From UBA1952 sp965200035 (GTDB lineage: Bacteria > Bacteroidota > Bacteroidia > Chitinophagales > Chitinophagaceae), in the NCBI GenBank assembly GCA_965200035.1, contig OZ241334.1, forward strand, positions 186,001 through 250,000: a stretch of 64,000 bases of DNA, written 5' to 3'. Of the stretch, positions 45,291-54,314 are shown piece after piece; the first letter of the stretch is position 1; the number at the start of each line of letters is the position of its first letter. Under the pieces are notes generated by a model. That model was not told the DNA's origin and did not search any database. It worked only from the letters and a program-made list of their open reading frames with translations. Both the position numbers and the translations under genes were made by a program.

Positions 45291-45326
45291 AAAGAGGCGA
45301 ACTGATTTATATCAACCCGCCTCTTT
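45291..45326 (+). terminator. Rho-independent terminator
   Basis: A 9-bp stem (AAAGAGGCG, 45291-45299, with CGCCTCTTT, 45318-45326); the 18-nt loop contains TGAT/ATCA that extends pairing. It starts 9 nt after the E1 stop. Confidence 0.8.
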
Positions 45327-45357
45327 GTATGAAGTCTATCCCAAAAATCAACTTTTA

Positions 45358-45440
45358 TCATCCTGAGTTTAGCTTGTAGTGAAGTTGTCGAACTACCGAA
45401 GAATTCCCTGATGAGGCTTCAACAGGCTCAGCCTGACAAT
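45358..45440. repeat. REP-like imperfect inverted repeat
   Basis: The outer arms TCATCCTGAG and CTCAGCCTGACA are near-complementary, with CTTCAACAGG-type inner sequence. This pattern resembles intergenic palindromic repeats that recur in Bacteroidota genomes. Only one copy is in the window. Confidence 0.45.
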
Positions 45441-45498
45441 GGAGTACGATCTAACAGAAATATCTGTTTTGTAATTTTTGAAATATACTTTCAGGCTA

Positions 45499-46248
45499 TT
45501 AAGATGCGAATGGTGTCTTGGTAATACGTAATGCTGTCTGGTAAAAATTATTTACTGCACCCAGCGCTTCGTACTCAATATAGAAGCTGCGCGTGAAGTC
45601 ATGCCAGGCTGCAAATTCGTGGTTAGGCACATTAAATTCATCGAAAAGCAGAATATCTCCTTTGCGGAGGTAAGGTGCAAATGCGGCCAACACAAACAAG
45701 GTAGAAGAATACAAATCGGCATCCAAATGAAAGACCTTAATACGTCCATCCTGCAAGGCAGTTGTTTTAAGGAATGGATAAACGGTTTCCTGAAAAAGCC
45801 CTTTGTAAAAATGCGCGCGCTGGTCATCGATATCCGGCAGGCTATAGCTCATTTCACCCTGCGCATGTACACCCCATTTTTCAGGCAATCCTTCAAAAGT
45901 ATCGAAACCGTAAAATTGTGCTTCCGCATTGGTATTGTGCGCCAGCCACCATTTGAACGAAGAGGCATTGGCTACGCCAAATTCCAGATAGGCCATGTTT
46001 GCGCTGTCCAGCCCGGCTACTTTAGATACGTATTCGTAGAGCTTATAGCGGTCGCTGTACTCACGGAAAGGCTTATAGAAATCGGAGAAACCCATTTCAC
46101 CATGATGCTTCCCTACCCATTTGGTAAGCAAGGTAAAGTTGGCTAGAAAGCGATGGATCAATAAAAAGGGAGACAGCAGATATCCGACCCGTGTAAAAAG
46201 TAAAAAGCTTTTGATAAATGCATTTACCCGAAGCAAGAAGGCTCTCAT
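45499..46248 (-). CDS. TylF/MycF-like SAM-dependent methyltransferase
   Basis: 249 residues. An N-terminal hydrophobic segment (about 8-32, FIKSFLLFTRVGYLLSPFLL) precedes a macrocin-O-methyltransferase-like domain: AYLEFGVANASSFKWWL, FYGFDTFEGLPEKWG, IKVFHLDADLYSST and the metal-site DILLFDEFN. TylF-type enzymes O-methylate sugars using Mg2+. Here, a polysaccharide or glycan substrate is plausible from nearby surface-sugar genes but not shown. Single gene on its strand. Confidence 0.85.
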   Translation of the reverse strand: MRAFLLRVNAFIKSFLLFTRVGYLLSPFLLIHRFLANFTLLTKWVGKHHGEMGFSDFYKPFREYSDRYKLYEYVSKVAGLDSANMAYLEFGVANASSFKWWLAHNTNAEAQFYGFDTFEGLPEKWGVHAQGEMSYSLPDIDDQRAHFYKGLFQETVYPFLKTTALQDGRIKVFHLDADLYSSTLFVLAAFAPYLRKGDILLFDEFNVPNHEFAAWHDFTRSFYIEYEALGAVNNFYQTALRITKTPFAS

Positions 46249-46367
46249 GGTGTATTAAAGTTGTTATGGGGTATGGCGCTAAGATATAGCATAGTTATTG
46301 CTGCACCAAAGCTGTGTGCATAATACTCATGCTCTTTCGCGGTTATGATTTACAGATTTCCGGCACT

Positions 46368-47849
46368 TTACTTTCTGCGCATTGCCCAGCGGGACGGTAT
46401 TGCGGATGACTGTGCAGCGGATAACTTTGGCTTTTGACCCTTCTTCCAAATCGCGGAAGCTAACAGCGCTGCAACCTCGGCTGTATCATTGTCTTTTTCT
46501 AAAAGATATTCGGGCTTGAAATGCTTTTCGATAAACTTGGTATCAAAATTGCCGGTACGGAAAGGCTCAGTGCGTACCGCCCATTTACCGAATGCCAGTG
46601 TGTTCTGAAATCCTTTTACGTAATATTCATCAATGGCACGACACAGGCGCTCAATAGCCTCGTCGCGGGTAGCCGCATGTACTACGAGCTTCGCGATCAT
46701 GGGATCGTAGAAGATGGAAATGTCCTGTCCCTGCTCATAGCCGTCATCTACACGTACACCGGGACCCTTGGGTGGCTGATACAGCTCCAGCGTGCCGGTA
46801 TCGGGCAGAAAATTATTCATGGGATCTTCTGCGCAAACGCGTAGCTCAATCGAATGTCCGTTGATCTTCAGATCGTCCTGAGTGAATGATAGTTTTTCGC
46901 CCCGCGCTACATTGATCTGCTCTTTTACCAGATCAATTCCGGTAATCATTTCAGTCACACAATGCTCTACCTGCAGGCGGGTATTCATCTCCAGAAAATA
47001 ATAGCTCAGATTTTCATCTACCAAAAATTCAATGGTACCGGCTCCGTAATAATTGCAGGCCTTGCACACTGCAACTGCGCTTTCGCCCATAGCCTTGCGA
47101 ATATCTCCGGTGAGGCAGGAAGATGGCGCTTCCTCGATCAGCTTCTGATGGCGGCGCTGAATGGAGCATTCACGCTCAAAAAGATAAACGTAGTTACCGT
47201 GCTGGTCGCCCATCACCTGTATCTCTATATGGCGGGGAGCGCCCACATATTTTTCGATGAATACGGCATCATTGCCAAAAGCATTCAGCGCTTCACTTTT
47301 AGCGGTGCGCATCTGCTCTTCCAGTTCATCCGCATTGTTCACAACCCGCATTCCTTTGCCGCCACCTCCGGCAGAGGCTTTGATCAATACCGGATAGCCG
47401 ATACGATCGCCAATGCTTCTTGCTTCTTCAACAGATTCAATGGGATCTTCGGTACCCGGCACCATAGGCACATTGAATTTCTTGGCAGCCTGCTTGGCAG
47501 AAATCTTATCGCCCATCATATTGATGGAATGCGCTGAAGGACCAATGAAGATCAATCCGGCATCGGTTACAGATTTGGAAAAAGCTGCATTCTCGCTCAA
47601 AAATCCATATCCCGGATGAATGGCATCTGCACCGCATTGCTTCGCTACTTCAATGATCTTATCGCCGCGCAGGTATGATTGGGCGGAAAGCGCAGGACCT
47701 ATGCAATAGGCTTCATCGGCATAGCGCACAAAGGGCATATTACGGTCTGCTTCAGAAAATACGGCTACCGTTTTGATGCCCATCTCACGGGTGGTGCGCA
47801 TCACACGCTGAGCTATTTCACCACGATTGGCGATAAGGATTTTTTGCAT
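46368..47849 (-). CDS. accC: Biotin carboxylase subunit of acyl-CoA carboxylase
   Basis: 493 residues. Biotin carboxylase N-domain (KILIANRGEIAQRVMRT), ATP-grasp core with the glycine loop SAGGGGKGMR, FERECSIQRRHQKLIEEAPS, and the catalytic EMNTRLQVEH; Biotin_carb_C domain from about 335. It carboxylates biotin on a carrier protein with ATP and bicarbonate, feeding an acetyl-, propionyl- or methylcrotonyl-CoA carboxylase. AccC is usually about 450 residues; this one has a roughly 40-residue basic tail. No BCCP or carboxyltransferase gene is beside it. Confidence 0.92.
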   Translation of the reverse strand: MQKILIANRGEIAQRVMRTTREMGIKTVAVFSEADRNMPFVRYADEAYCIGPALSAQSYLRGDKIIEVAKQCGADAIHPGYGFLSENAAFSKSVTDAGLIFIGPSAHSINMMGDKISAKQAAKKFNVPMVPGTEDPIESVEEARSIGDRIGYPVLIKASAGGGGKGMRVVNNADELEEQMRTAKSEALNAFGNDAVFIEKYVGAPRHIEIQVMGDQHGNYVYLFERECSIQRRHQKLIEEAPSSCLTGDIRKAMGESAVAVCKACNYYGAGTIEFLVDENLSYYFLEMNTRLQVEHCVTEMITGIDLVKEQINVARGEKLSFTQDDLKINGHSIELRVCAEDPMNNFLPDTGTLELYQPPKGPGVRVDDGYEQGQDISIFYDPMIAKLVVHAATRDEAIERLCRAIDEYYVKGFQNTLAFGKWAVRTEPFRTGNFDTKFIEKHFKPEYLLEKDNDTAEVAALLASAIWKKGQKPKLSAAQSSAIPSRWAMRRK

Positions 47850-47856
47850 AAGGGTG

Positions 47857-47864
47857 CAAATATA
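47857..47864 (-). promoter_or_regulatory. Putative -7 box for accC
   Basis: On the minus strand it reads TATATTTG, a perfect TAnnTTTG match, ending 7 nt before the accC ATG at 47849. The mRNA would begin next to the start codon. Confidence 0.55.
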
Positions 47865-47937
47865 AGTGCTGTGATTTTTGCTTTGTAAATGACGTTCAGG
47901 CCGAACTTAGTTTCGTATGGCTGCATCCCGACCGCTA

Positions 47938-49929
47938 TTAATCGTCCTCCACTCTTTTCAGAGAATACTCAGTAGGCTTGGATACGATGATCGGGTACTT
48001 CTCAACGGTAACGTCTGATGAGTCCAGCCCGAAACCGCGCTCTTCAGAAAGGCTAAACCGCTTTAAGATGAAGTAACCGCGCATCATCATCCGCTCGATG
48101 AGTGGTAGCGCATTATCCCGCGAGAGGAATTTCTCCATAACTATAAAGCGGAAATCACCCACTACATTATTGCGGCTCAGCGATTCGTAACGGCTTACCA
48201 CATTCACTTCTTTGTTGCGCACCATATCTTCCACCACTTTGCGGAACATCATCTGCACGCGGTGATCTACCCGGAAACCCAGACGGAATTCAATACGGAT
48301 TACTTCGTTCGGAATAATGGTCTGTACGGCATATTCCATCGTGTAAGGCTCATCCAGTACATCTACGTGCACGAACCAGTAAATATCGGCGCGCTTTGGC
48401 TTCCTGTAAAGGATAGAGAAGATAATCTTATGCTCAATCTCTTTCGGATTATTGGCAGAAGTCAGGTAAACGAGGTGCGTAGCATACTTCGGAATGGTAC
48501 GGTCGTTGCTTAGCTCCTGAATGATGGAGGTATAATCTTCAAGACGCACAAACTCTACATAACGGTTCTTAATGCGGCGGCTCTTGTACCATACAAACAT
48601 GACCATAAAGAGCGCAGAGCCCATCAATACGGTAATGTAGCCGCCATGCTCAAACTTCACAAGGTTGGCGATCAGGAAGCTGAACTCAATGCTGAGGAAT
48701 ACGATCAGGTAAGCGCCAATCGCTGCGATCGGCACGCGCCTCGTAAACATGTAATAACTAAAGAGCAGGCTGGTCATAATCATACAAACCGTGATAGCCA
48801 GACCATAAGCCGCATCCATCTCTTCTGAACGGCGGAAATAAAGAGTGATGACCACACAGCCTACATACAGCAGGAAGTTGATGCCCGGAATAAAAGTCTG
48901 TCCGCGTTCCACCGTAGGAAAAACGATCTTCATCTTAGGCCATATATTAAGTTTGATGGCTTCTGAAATGAGTGTGAAAGAGCCGGAGATTAACGCCTGC
49001 GATGCAATGATGGCGGCCATCGTAGCAATCAGGATGCCTGGTATGATGAACCATTGCGGAATGATGCTGTAAAAAGGATTCATCAGCTTGGCATCCCACT
49101 TGATGCCTGCATGGGAAAGCATCCACGCTCCCTGACCCAGGTAATTCAGAATCAGGCAGATTTTTACGAATCCCCACGACACACGTATGTTGCCCCGGCC
49201 TGCATGTCCAAGATCTGAGTACAAGGCTTCGGCCCCGGTGGTACAGAGAAACACAGACCCAAGCACCCAGAAACCGGCGGTTGGCATCCCCCTTTGATCC
49301 AGAAAAAGATTGCTGGAAGTAAGCACATTAAAAGCATAGACCGGGTTGAACGCTTTCAGAATACTAAAATTATCAGCTATATGTGAGACGCCCAGTACGC
49401 CGAGCATGATAAACCAGATCGTCATGATAGGCCCGAAAGCCTTGCCGATAAAGGCGGTGCCGAATTGCTGAAAGAAAAACAGGATAGAGATAATGCCCAG
49501 GCCAACCCCAACAATTACATTATCGCTCGTGCCTTTAAGGGCAGGAATATTGCGCAGTCCTTCTACTGCAGATATTACCGAGATCGGCGGGGTAATCATA
49601 CCATCGGCCAGCAGCGCGGCGCCGCCTACCATAGCCAGAAAAACGGCCCATCGCCCATGACGGCGAATGAGTGCATAGAGTGAGAAGATGCCACCTTCCC
49701 CCTTGTTATCCGCCTTCAGGGTAAGCGCCACATATTTAATGGTTGTCTGCAGCGTAAGCGTCCATATGATGCACGACAAAGCGCCGATAATCAGTTTCTC
49801 ACTGATGATCTGCTTGTTGGAGATCGCATTGAAAACGTAGAGGGGAGAGGTTCCGATATCGCCGAAAACGATACCCAGGGCAATGAGCATACCAGCGACG
49901 GTAGCCTTGTTAGATATTTTATGTGCCAC
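47938..49929 (-). CDS. kup: KUP/HAK/KT family potassium transporter
   Basis: 663 residues. Twelve membrane helices occupy about 1-440; helix 1 has GIVFGDIGTSPLYVF, the family signature, and later segments such as EALYSDLGHAGRGNIRVSW also fit. The C-terminal about 220 residues are cytoplasmic. KUP imports K+ with protons, especially at low external K+. It is a second potassium system besides the KirBac channel at 36.8-37.7 kb. Single gene with a possible promoter box 29 nt upstream. Confidence 0.95.
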   Translation of the reverse strand: MAHKISNKATVAGMLIALGIVFGDIGTSPLYVFNAISNKQIISEKLIIGALSCIIWTLTLQTTIKYVALTLKADNKGEGGIFSLYALIRRHGRWAVFLAMVGGAALLADGMITPPISVISAVEGLRNIPALKGTSDNVIVGVGLGIISILFFFQQFGTAFIGKAFGPIMTIWFIMLGVLGVSHIADNFSILKAFNPVYAFNVLTSSNLFLDQRGMPTAGFWVLGSVFLCTTGAEALYSDLGHAGRGNIRVSWGFVKICLILNYLGQGAWMLSHAGIKWDAKLMNPFYSIIPQWFIIPGILIATMAAIIASQALISGSFTLISEAIKLNIWPKMKIVFPTVERGQTFIPGINFLLYVGCVVITLYFRRSEEMDAAYGLAITVCMIMTSLLFSYYMFTRRVPIAAIGAYLIVFLSIEFSFLIANLVKFEHGGYITVLMGSALFMVMFVWYKSRRIKNRYVEFVRLEDYTSIIQELSNDRTIPKYATHLVYLTSANNPKEIEHKIIFSILYRKPKRADIYWFVHVDVLDEPYTMEYAVQTIIPNEVIRIEFRLGFRVDHRVQMMFRKVVEDMVRNKEVNVVSRYESLSRNNVVGDFRFIVMEKFLSRDNALPLIERMMMRGYFILKRFSLSEERGFGLDSSDVTVEKYPIIVSKPTEYSLKRVEDD

Positions 49930-49958
49930 GGAAAGTGGTTCTTTTTAGAAAACGGGTG

Positions 49959-49966
49959 TAAAGGTA
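49959..49966 (-). promoter_or_regulatory. Putative -7 box for kup
   Basis: On the minus strand it reads TACCTTTA, one base from TAnnTTTG, ending 29 nt before the kup ATG. Confidence 0.35.
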
Positions 49967-50245
49967 ATGTGTTAATGTGGTAATGTGATTTAAACGCGGT
50001 AATGGGTTTTAATGCGGTAATGCGACAATCTTATTTGATGTAAGGTGGGAGGCTTTAAAATGGACTCCAAGTAAATAAGACTAAATAAATAATGCAATAC
50101 CATCTTCTTAAAGAAATAATCAACAGAAATAACGGAAATTTGTGCCTTAACAATCTGATAGATGGTAGTTGCTTTATCGCATTCCATCACACTTCACCGC
50201 ATTGTCGCATTAACATTATCGCATTCAACCACACTATCGCATTAG
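49967..50245. repeat. Intergenic region of short TAATGCGG-type repeats
   Basis: The kup side has repeated GGTAATG, TAATGTGG and TAATGCGG copies; the dusB side has their complements (ATTGTCGCATTAA, TTATCGCATTC). TAATGCGACAAT at 50018-50029 is perfectly inverted as ATTGTCGCATTA at 50201-50212, about 170 bp apart, so the region could fold into a large hairpin. No ORF is credible. Confidence 0.6.
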
Positions 50246-50251
50246 AATAAT

Positions 50252-51238
50252 ATGCAGATTGCCAATATCCAGTTACCCGACTTTCCGCTTTTACTGGCGC
50301 CAATGGAAGACGTGAGCGATCCGCCGTTCCGCGCCGTATGCAAAGAAAACGGGGCGGATCTGATGTATACAGAGTTCATCTCTTCAGAGGGATTGATCCG
50401 CGATGCCATCAAGAGCCGTCAGAAGCTGGATATTTTTGATTACGAGAAGCCGGTTGGCATTCAGATATTCGGTGGCGATGAAGATGCGATGGCGCTTTCT
50501 GCCAAGATCGTAGATGCCACCAATCCTGATCTGCTGGATATCAATTTTGGCTGTCCGGTGAAAAAAGTGGTTTGTAAGGGTGCCGGCGCTGCTGTGCTGA
50601 AAGATGTGGACCTGATGGTGCGCCTTACCAAAGCCTGTATCAGGGAAACAAAGCTTCCGGTAACGGTGAAAACGCGCCTCGGCTGGGATGAAAGCTCCAA
50701 AAATATCGAAGAAGTTGCCGAACGGTTGCAGGATATTGGCGTAGCAGCCCTCAGCATACACGGGCGTACCAGAGCACAGCTTTACAAAGGAGATGCCGAC
50801 TGGACGCTGATTGCCAAAGTGAAAAATAACCCGCGCATTCATATTCCGATTTTCGGAAATGGTGATATCAATACTCCGCAAAAAGCGCTGGAATATAAAA
50901 ACCGATATGGCGTGGATGGTATTATGATCGGCCGGGCTGCGATTGGCTATCCCTGGATATTCCGTGAGATAAAGCATTATATGGCTACCGGTGAGCTATT
51001 GGAACCACCAGCTATTGAAGAGCGCATTCAGGCTTGCCGAAAACATTTACATGGCTCTATCGCATGGAAAGGAAAACAATTGGGTATGCTGGAAATGCGG
51101 CGTCATTATGCCAACTATCTGAAAGGATTGTCCCACGTGAAAGAATTCAGGGCCAGGTTGGTCACCACATTAGACCCGGCAGATCTGGAAAACATCTTTG
51201 ATAAAATGCTGGAGCACTACAGTGAGCAGGTTATATAA
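50252..51238 (+). CDS. dusB: tRNA-dihydrouridine synthase
   Basis: 328 residues. It reduces uridine to dihydrouridine in tRNA D-loops with FMN. The N-terminal LLLAPMEDVSDPPFRAVCKE, LDINFGCPVKKVVCKGAG with the catalytic Cys101, SIHGRTRAQLYKGDADW, and the FMN-phosphate region FGNGDI...GIMIGRAAIGYPWIF are typical. The pattern is closest to DusB. It runs alone, with 303 bp of gene-free sequence after it. Confidence 0.93.
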   Translation: MQIANIQLPDFPLLLAPMEDVSDPPFRAVCKENGADLMYTEFISSEGLIRDAIKSRQKLDIFDYEKPVGIQIFGGDEDAMALSAKIVDATNPDLLDINFGCPVKKVVCKGAGAAVLKDVDLMVRLTKACIRETKLPVTVKTRLGWDESSKNIEEVAERLQDIGVAALSIHGRTRAQLYKGDADWTLIAKVKNNPRIHIPIFGNGDINTPQKALEYKNRYGVDGIMIGRAAIGYPWIFREIKHYMATGELLEPPAIEERIQACRKHLHGSIAWKGKQLGMLEMRRHYANYLKGLSHVKEFRARLVTTLDPADLENIFDKMLEHYSEQVI

Positions 51239-51541
51239 AGCTGTTTATTAATCATTATGCTGTGCTCAAAAGATGGCATTTCAGCATGTTGCATTTTTTA
51301 TACGATGTTTTTAAATGTATTTACAGGTACATTGCTTTACCAAAGGAAATGACCTTTAGAATCGTCTGTACCTTTTAGCGGCTAAACATTGTAGAAAGGT
51401 TTTATAGCTCTTTATCCGATAAATTTATCCTGACTTAATCTTACACAGTTGAAAAACAATTTTGTAACGATATATGTCCTGAAAAATATTCATCTTCGCA
51501 GGCCGTTATAAGCTTATAGCATTTAAGTTACGCATTCTTTT
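51239..51541. other. Intergenic region before the type-B T9SS protein
   Basis: 303 bp, AT-rich, without a credible gene. Best promoter-like signal for the next gene is CAATTTTG at 51457-51464, two bases off TAnnTTTG. No hairpin terminator for dusB was evident. Confidence 0.35.
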
Positions 51542-54298
51542 ATGAGAAAATATCTCTTTGCGCTCGTTATTACTGTACTTACTCTTATTGGGGCTAAGCC
51601 GGCTTTTGCGTCCCATATTGTAGGGCTTGATCTGTATTATGAATACATTTCCGGCACCAATTACCGCGTAAGCATGGCCGTGTACGGAGATTGTGCAGGC
51701 AGCGCTTTTCCGAATCTTCCTACTTCTACTCCTCAGGTTGAGCTTACCAATGGCGGCAGTCTTGCCCAAACTTTTTTACTTGATCTCGAAGGTCCGGGCG
51801 TGGAAGTGACTCCGGTGTGCCAGCGGGAATTAGCCAATACTACCTGTAGCAACCCAAATTCTACCCTTCCGGGAATCAAGCGGTTCATCTATTCCAAAGT
51901 CATTTCTATCGGCAGCATTTCAAGCAATTGGAATTTTCGATTTACCGGCAATATGGGTGGCAATAACAGTGCGGGCAGGAGCAGCATCATCACGAATATT
52001 GCCATCAGCCCAACCAATGGCAGCGTTACCATACTGGATGCGCAGCTCAATAATACCCAGGGTCCCAACTCATCGCCCCGCTTTACTACCCTGCCTACTC
52101 CTTTTTATTGCGTCAATGTATTTCAGCAATACAATCAGGGCTCTGTTGATCCTAACGGTGATTCTCTCGTATTTGCGCTGGCACCTGCGTTGGAGCAAGG
52201 GGGCGTACCGGCCAGTTATCAGCCGGGCTTCTCGCCAACCAATCCTATCAGCACTTCTACGCCTATTTTCTTTGATCCGGCTACCGGCCAGTTCAACTTT
52301 ACCCCAAATGTTTCCAGCCAGGGATATGTGATTGTGAATAAGGTGGATGAATACCGCAATGGTGTAAAAGTGGGCAGCGCAACGCGGGAAATGACCTTTG
52401 TAATCCGTCCCGATTGTGGCGGCAATAATCCACCTGCCGGCGGACTTGATACCACATCCGGCCGCGCCAATGGCGGCCTTCTTGCGGCTAACAATACTTA
52501 TAATGTATGCGAAGGCACATCGCTGGTTAAGTTTGAGGTAAATCCTACAGACCGCGATGCAGATTCTATTGAAGTGCTTATCAATGGGCTTCCTACCGGT
52601 GCGAATGCCATTATCACCAATAATCATACGCCTAATCCAAAAGTTAGCTTTAGCTGGAATACCGCCAGCGTAGCGCCGGGCGCTTACAATTTCTTTATCA
52701 GCTATAAAGACAATGGCTGCCCGATCTCTTCCCAACAGACACAGGCATTTACCATCAACATTGTCCGGCCCAATCAGTTGGCTTCTCAGTTGATCTTCCC
52801 TACCGAATGCGCGCATAAAGCTCAGGTAAAATACAATCTTTCTTACGGTCTGCTGCCCCGTACCATTACCATCAAACAGAATGGCAATACGCTGAAAACA
52901 CTGACCGATAATACAGGAACAGTACTGGACAGTCTGGATGCCGGCACTTATAATCTGGTGATTTCGTCGCCGAACCTGCTCTGCCCGACTAATGTAAATG
53001 TAGTGGTGAGGGATAGCGGTACCTATCCATATCTGCCTATCCTGCCGGATGCTTTTTATTGCCTGAATGATGTGCCGGTGGCCATGACCGCTACGCCGGC
53101 AGCCAATGGAACGATCTTCTGGTTTGACAGTCTGGGTACAAGGCTTCCGGGGGCGCCAATACCCAATACAGCTACTCCCGGCATTTTTCATTATTATGCA
53201 AGCCAGTTGGTAAAAGTCTGCGAGAGCCTCAGAGATACCGCACTGGTCTATGTAACCAAGCGCCCGGTAGCAGATTTTATAATAACTCCTTCCCCCATCT
53301 GCGCCCGCGATACGGCAACGGTTTCTTTCACCGGAACTATAGGCGTAGGGCCGATTCTTGATTATAAATGGAATTGGGGACCTGTGCATCCTATATCCGG
53401 CGATACTTCTGGTCCGTATCAGATTTCCTGGTACAATCCCGGCGTTTATACGATCAGATTGCAGGTGTTTGAAAATAAATGTCCGAGCGATTCTATTGAA
53501 AAGACGATTCGGGTAAAGCCCAGACCGGCTGCTGCATTTACGATGAATAGCAATCTGTGCGCGTACGATTCTGTGCTGGTTCGCTACTCTTCGCCGGATA
53601 GTCTTGCAGGTCAGCAATACGCCTGGGATTTTGATGGTGCAACGATTCCGCAGAGCACTCAGAAAGGACCATTTTATCTTCACTGGACGAACGCGGGTAC
53701 CAAAGTGGTAAGGCTTGGCGTAACGCTCGATGGCTGTACTGATACGGTTTCTCATACGACTGATGCACATGCTTCACCGGAAGCACGCATTGCCAACGTT
53801 GCCGGCTCTGTATGTCTTGGCGACAAGATATTGCTGGAGTACGTTACTACCGGACCGAATAATACTTATACCTGGCTGCCTAAAGACCAGATACGCATTG
53901 AAGCAGATGGTGCGCCATCTACCCGTGTTTATACAGCGCCCACTACTTACACGCTCGTGGTGACGAACGAATTTTCCTGTATGGACAGTGCAAGAATCAC
54001 CTACACAAATGTGAAGCCTTGCTGCCAGTTCTCTTATCCGAATGCTTTCACGCCGAATAATGATGGCAGGAACGACAAGTTCCGCGTAAACCTTTACGGC
54101 AATCAGGAGTACTACGATCTGAGCATTTACAATCGCTGGGGTCAGCGGGTTTTTCATACGGCCGAGCCGGCAGTCGGATGGGATGGAACAAGCGACAACA
54201 AGCCTTGCGATATGGGTGTGTACTTCTATGTGCTGAAAGCCAAATGCCTTACCGGGCATGAAGAAGAGCAGAAAGGTGAGCTGACGCTGATACGCTGA
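51542..54298 (+). CDS. Large surface protein with gliding-motility-like T9SS type B domain
   Basis: 918 residues. Signal peptide ends at AFA (about residue 23), leaving SHIVGLDLYYEYISG, a common start in this group. Several immunoglobulin/PKD-like domains follow (about 25-820), with PVADFIITPSPICARDTATV and KPRPAAAFTMNSNLC marking PKD units. The end carries the T9SS type B (CHU_C) domain: CCQFSYPNAFTPNNDGRND, LSIYNRWGQRVF, WDGTSDNKPCDMGVYFYVLK. It would be secreted to the surface by the type IX system. Single gene. No function beyond adhesion-like architecture can be assigned. Confidence 0.9.
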   Translation: MRKYLFALVITVLTLIGAKPAFASHIVGLDLYYEYISGTNYRVSMAVYGDCAGSAFPNLPTSTPQVELTNGGSLAQTFLLDLEGPGVEVTPVCQRELANTTCSNPNSTLPGIKRFIYSKVISIGSISSNWNFRFTGNMGGNNSAGRSSIITNIAISPTNGSVTILDAQLNNTQGPNSSPRFTTLPTPFYCVNVFQQYNQGSVDPNGDSLVFALAPALEQGGVPASYQPGFSPTNPISTSTPIFFDPATGQFNFTPNVSSQGYVIVNKVDEYRNGVKVGSATREMTFVIRPDCGGNNPPAGGLDTTSGRANGGLLAANNTYNVCEGTSLVKFEVNPTDRDADSIEVLINGLPTGANAIITNNHTPNPKVSFSWNTASVAPGAYNFFISYKDNGCPISSQQTQAFTINIVRPNQLASQLIFPTECAHKAQVKYNLSYGLLPRTITIKQNGNTLKTLTDNTGTVLDSLDAGTYNLVISSPNLLCPTNVNVVVRDSGTYPYLPILPDAFYCLNDVPVAMTATPAANGTIFWFDSLGTRLPGAPIPNTATPGIFHYYASQLVKVCESLRDTALVYVTKRPVADFIITPSPICARDTATVSFTGTIGVGPILDYKWNWGPVHPISGDTSGPYQISWYNPGVYTIRLQVFENKCPSDSIEKTIRVKPRPAAAFTMNSNLCAYDSVLVRYSSPDSLAGQQYAWDFDGATIPQSTQKGPFYLHWTNAGTKVVRLGVTLDGCTDTVSHTTDAHASPEARIANVAGSVCLGDKILLEYVTTGPNNTYTWLPKDQIRIEADGAPSTRVYTAPTTYTLVVTNEFSCMDSARITYTNVKPCCQFSYPNAFTPNNDGRNDKFRVNLYGNQEYYDLSIYNRWGQRVFHTAEPAVGWDGTSDNKPCDMGVYFYVLKAKCLTGHEEEQKGELTLIR

Positions 54299-54314
54299 TA
54301 AGCGATCAGATGAA

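Noticed and set aside
49990..50190. 66-codon frame between kup and dusB
   Set aside because: Encoded by the short-repeat region; the translation has no domain.
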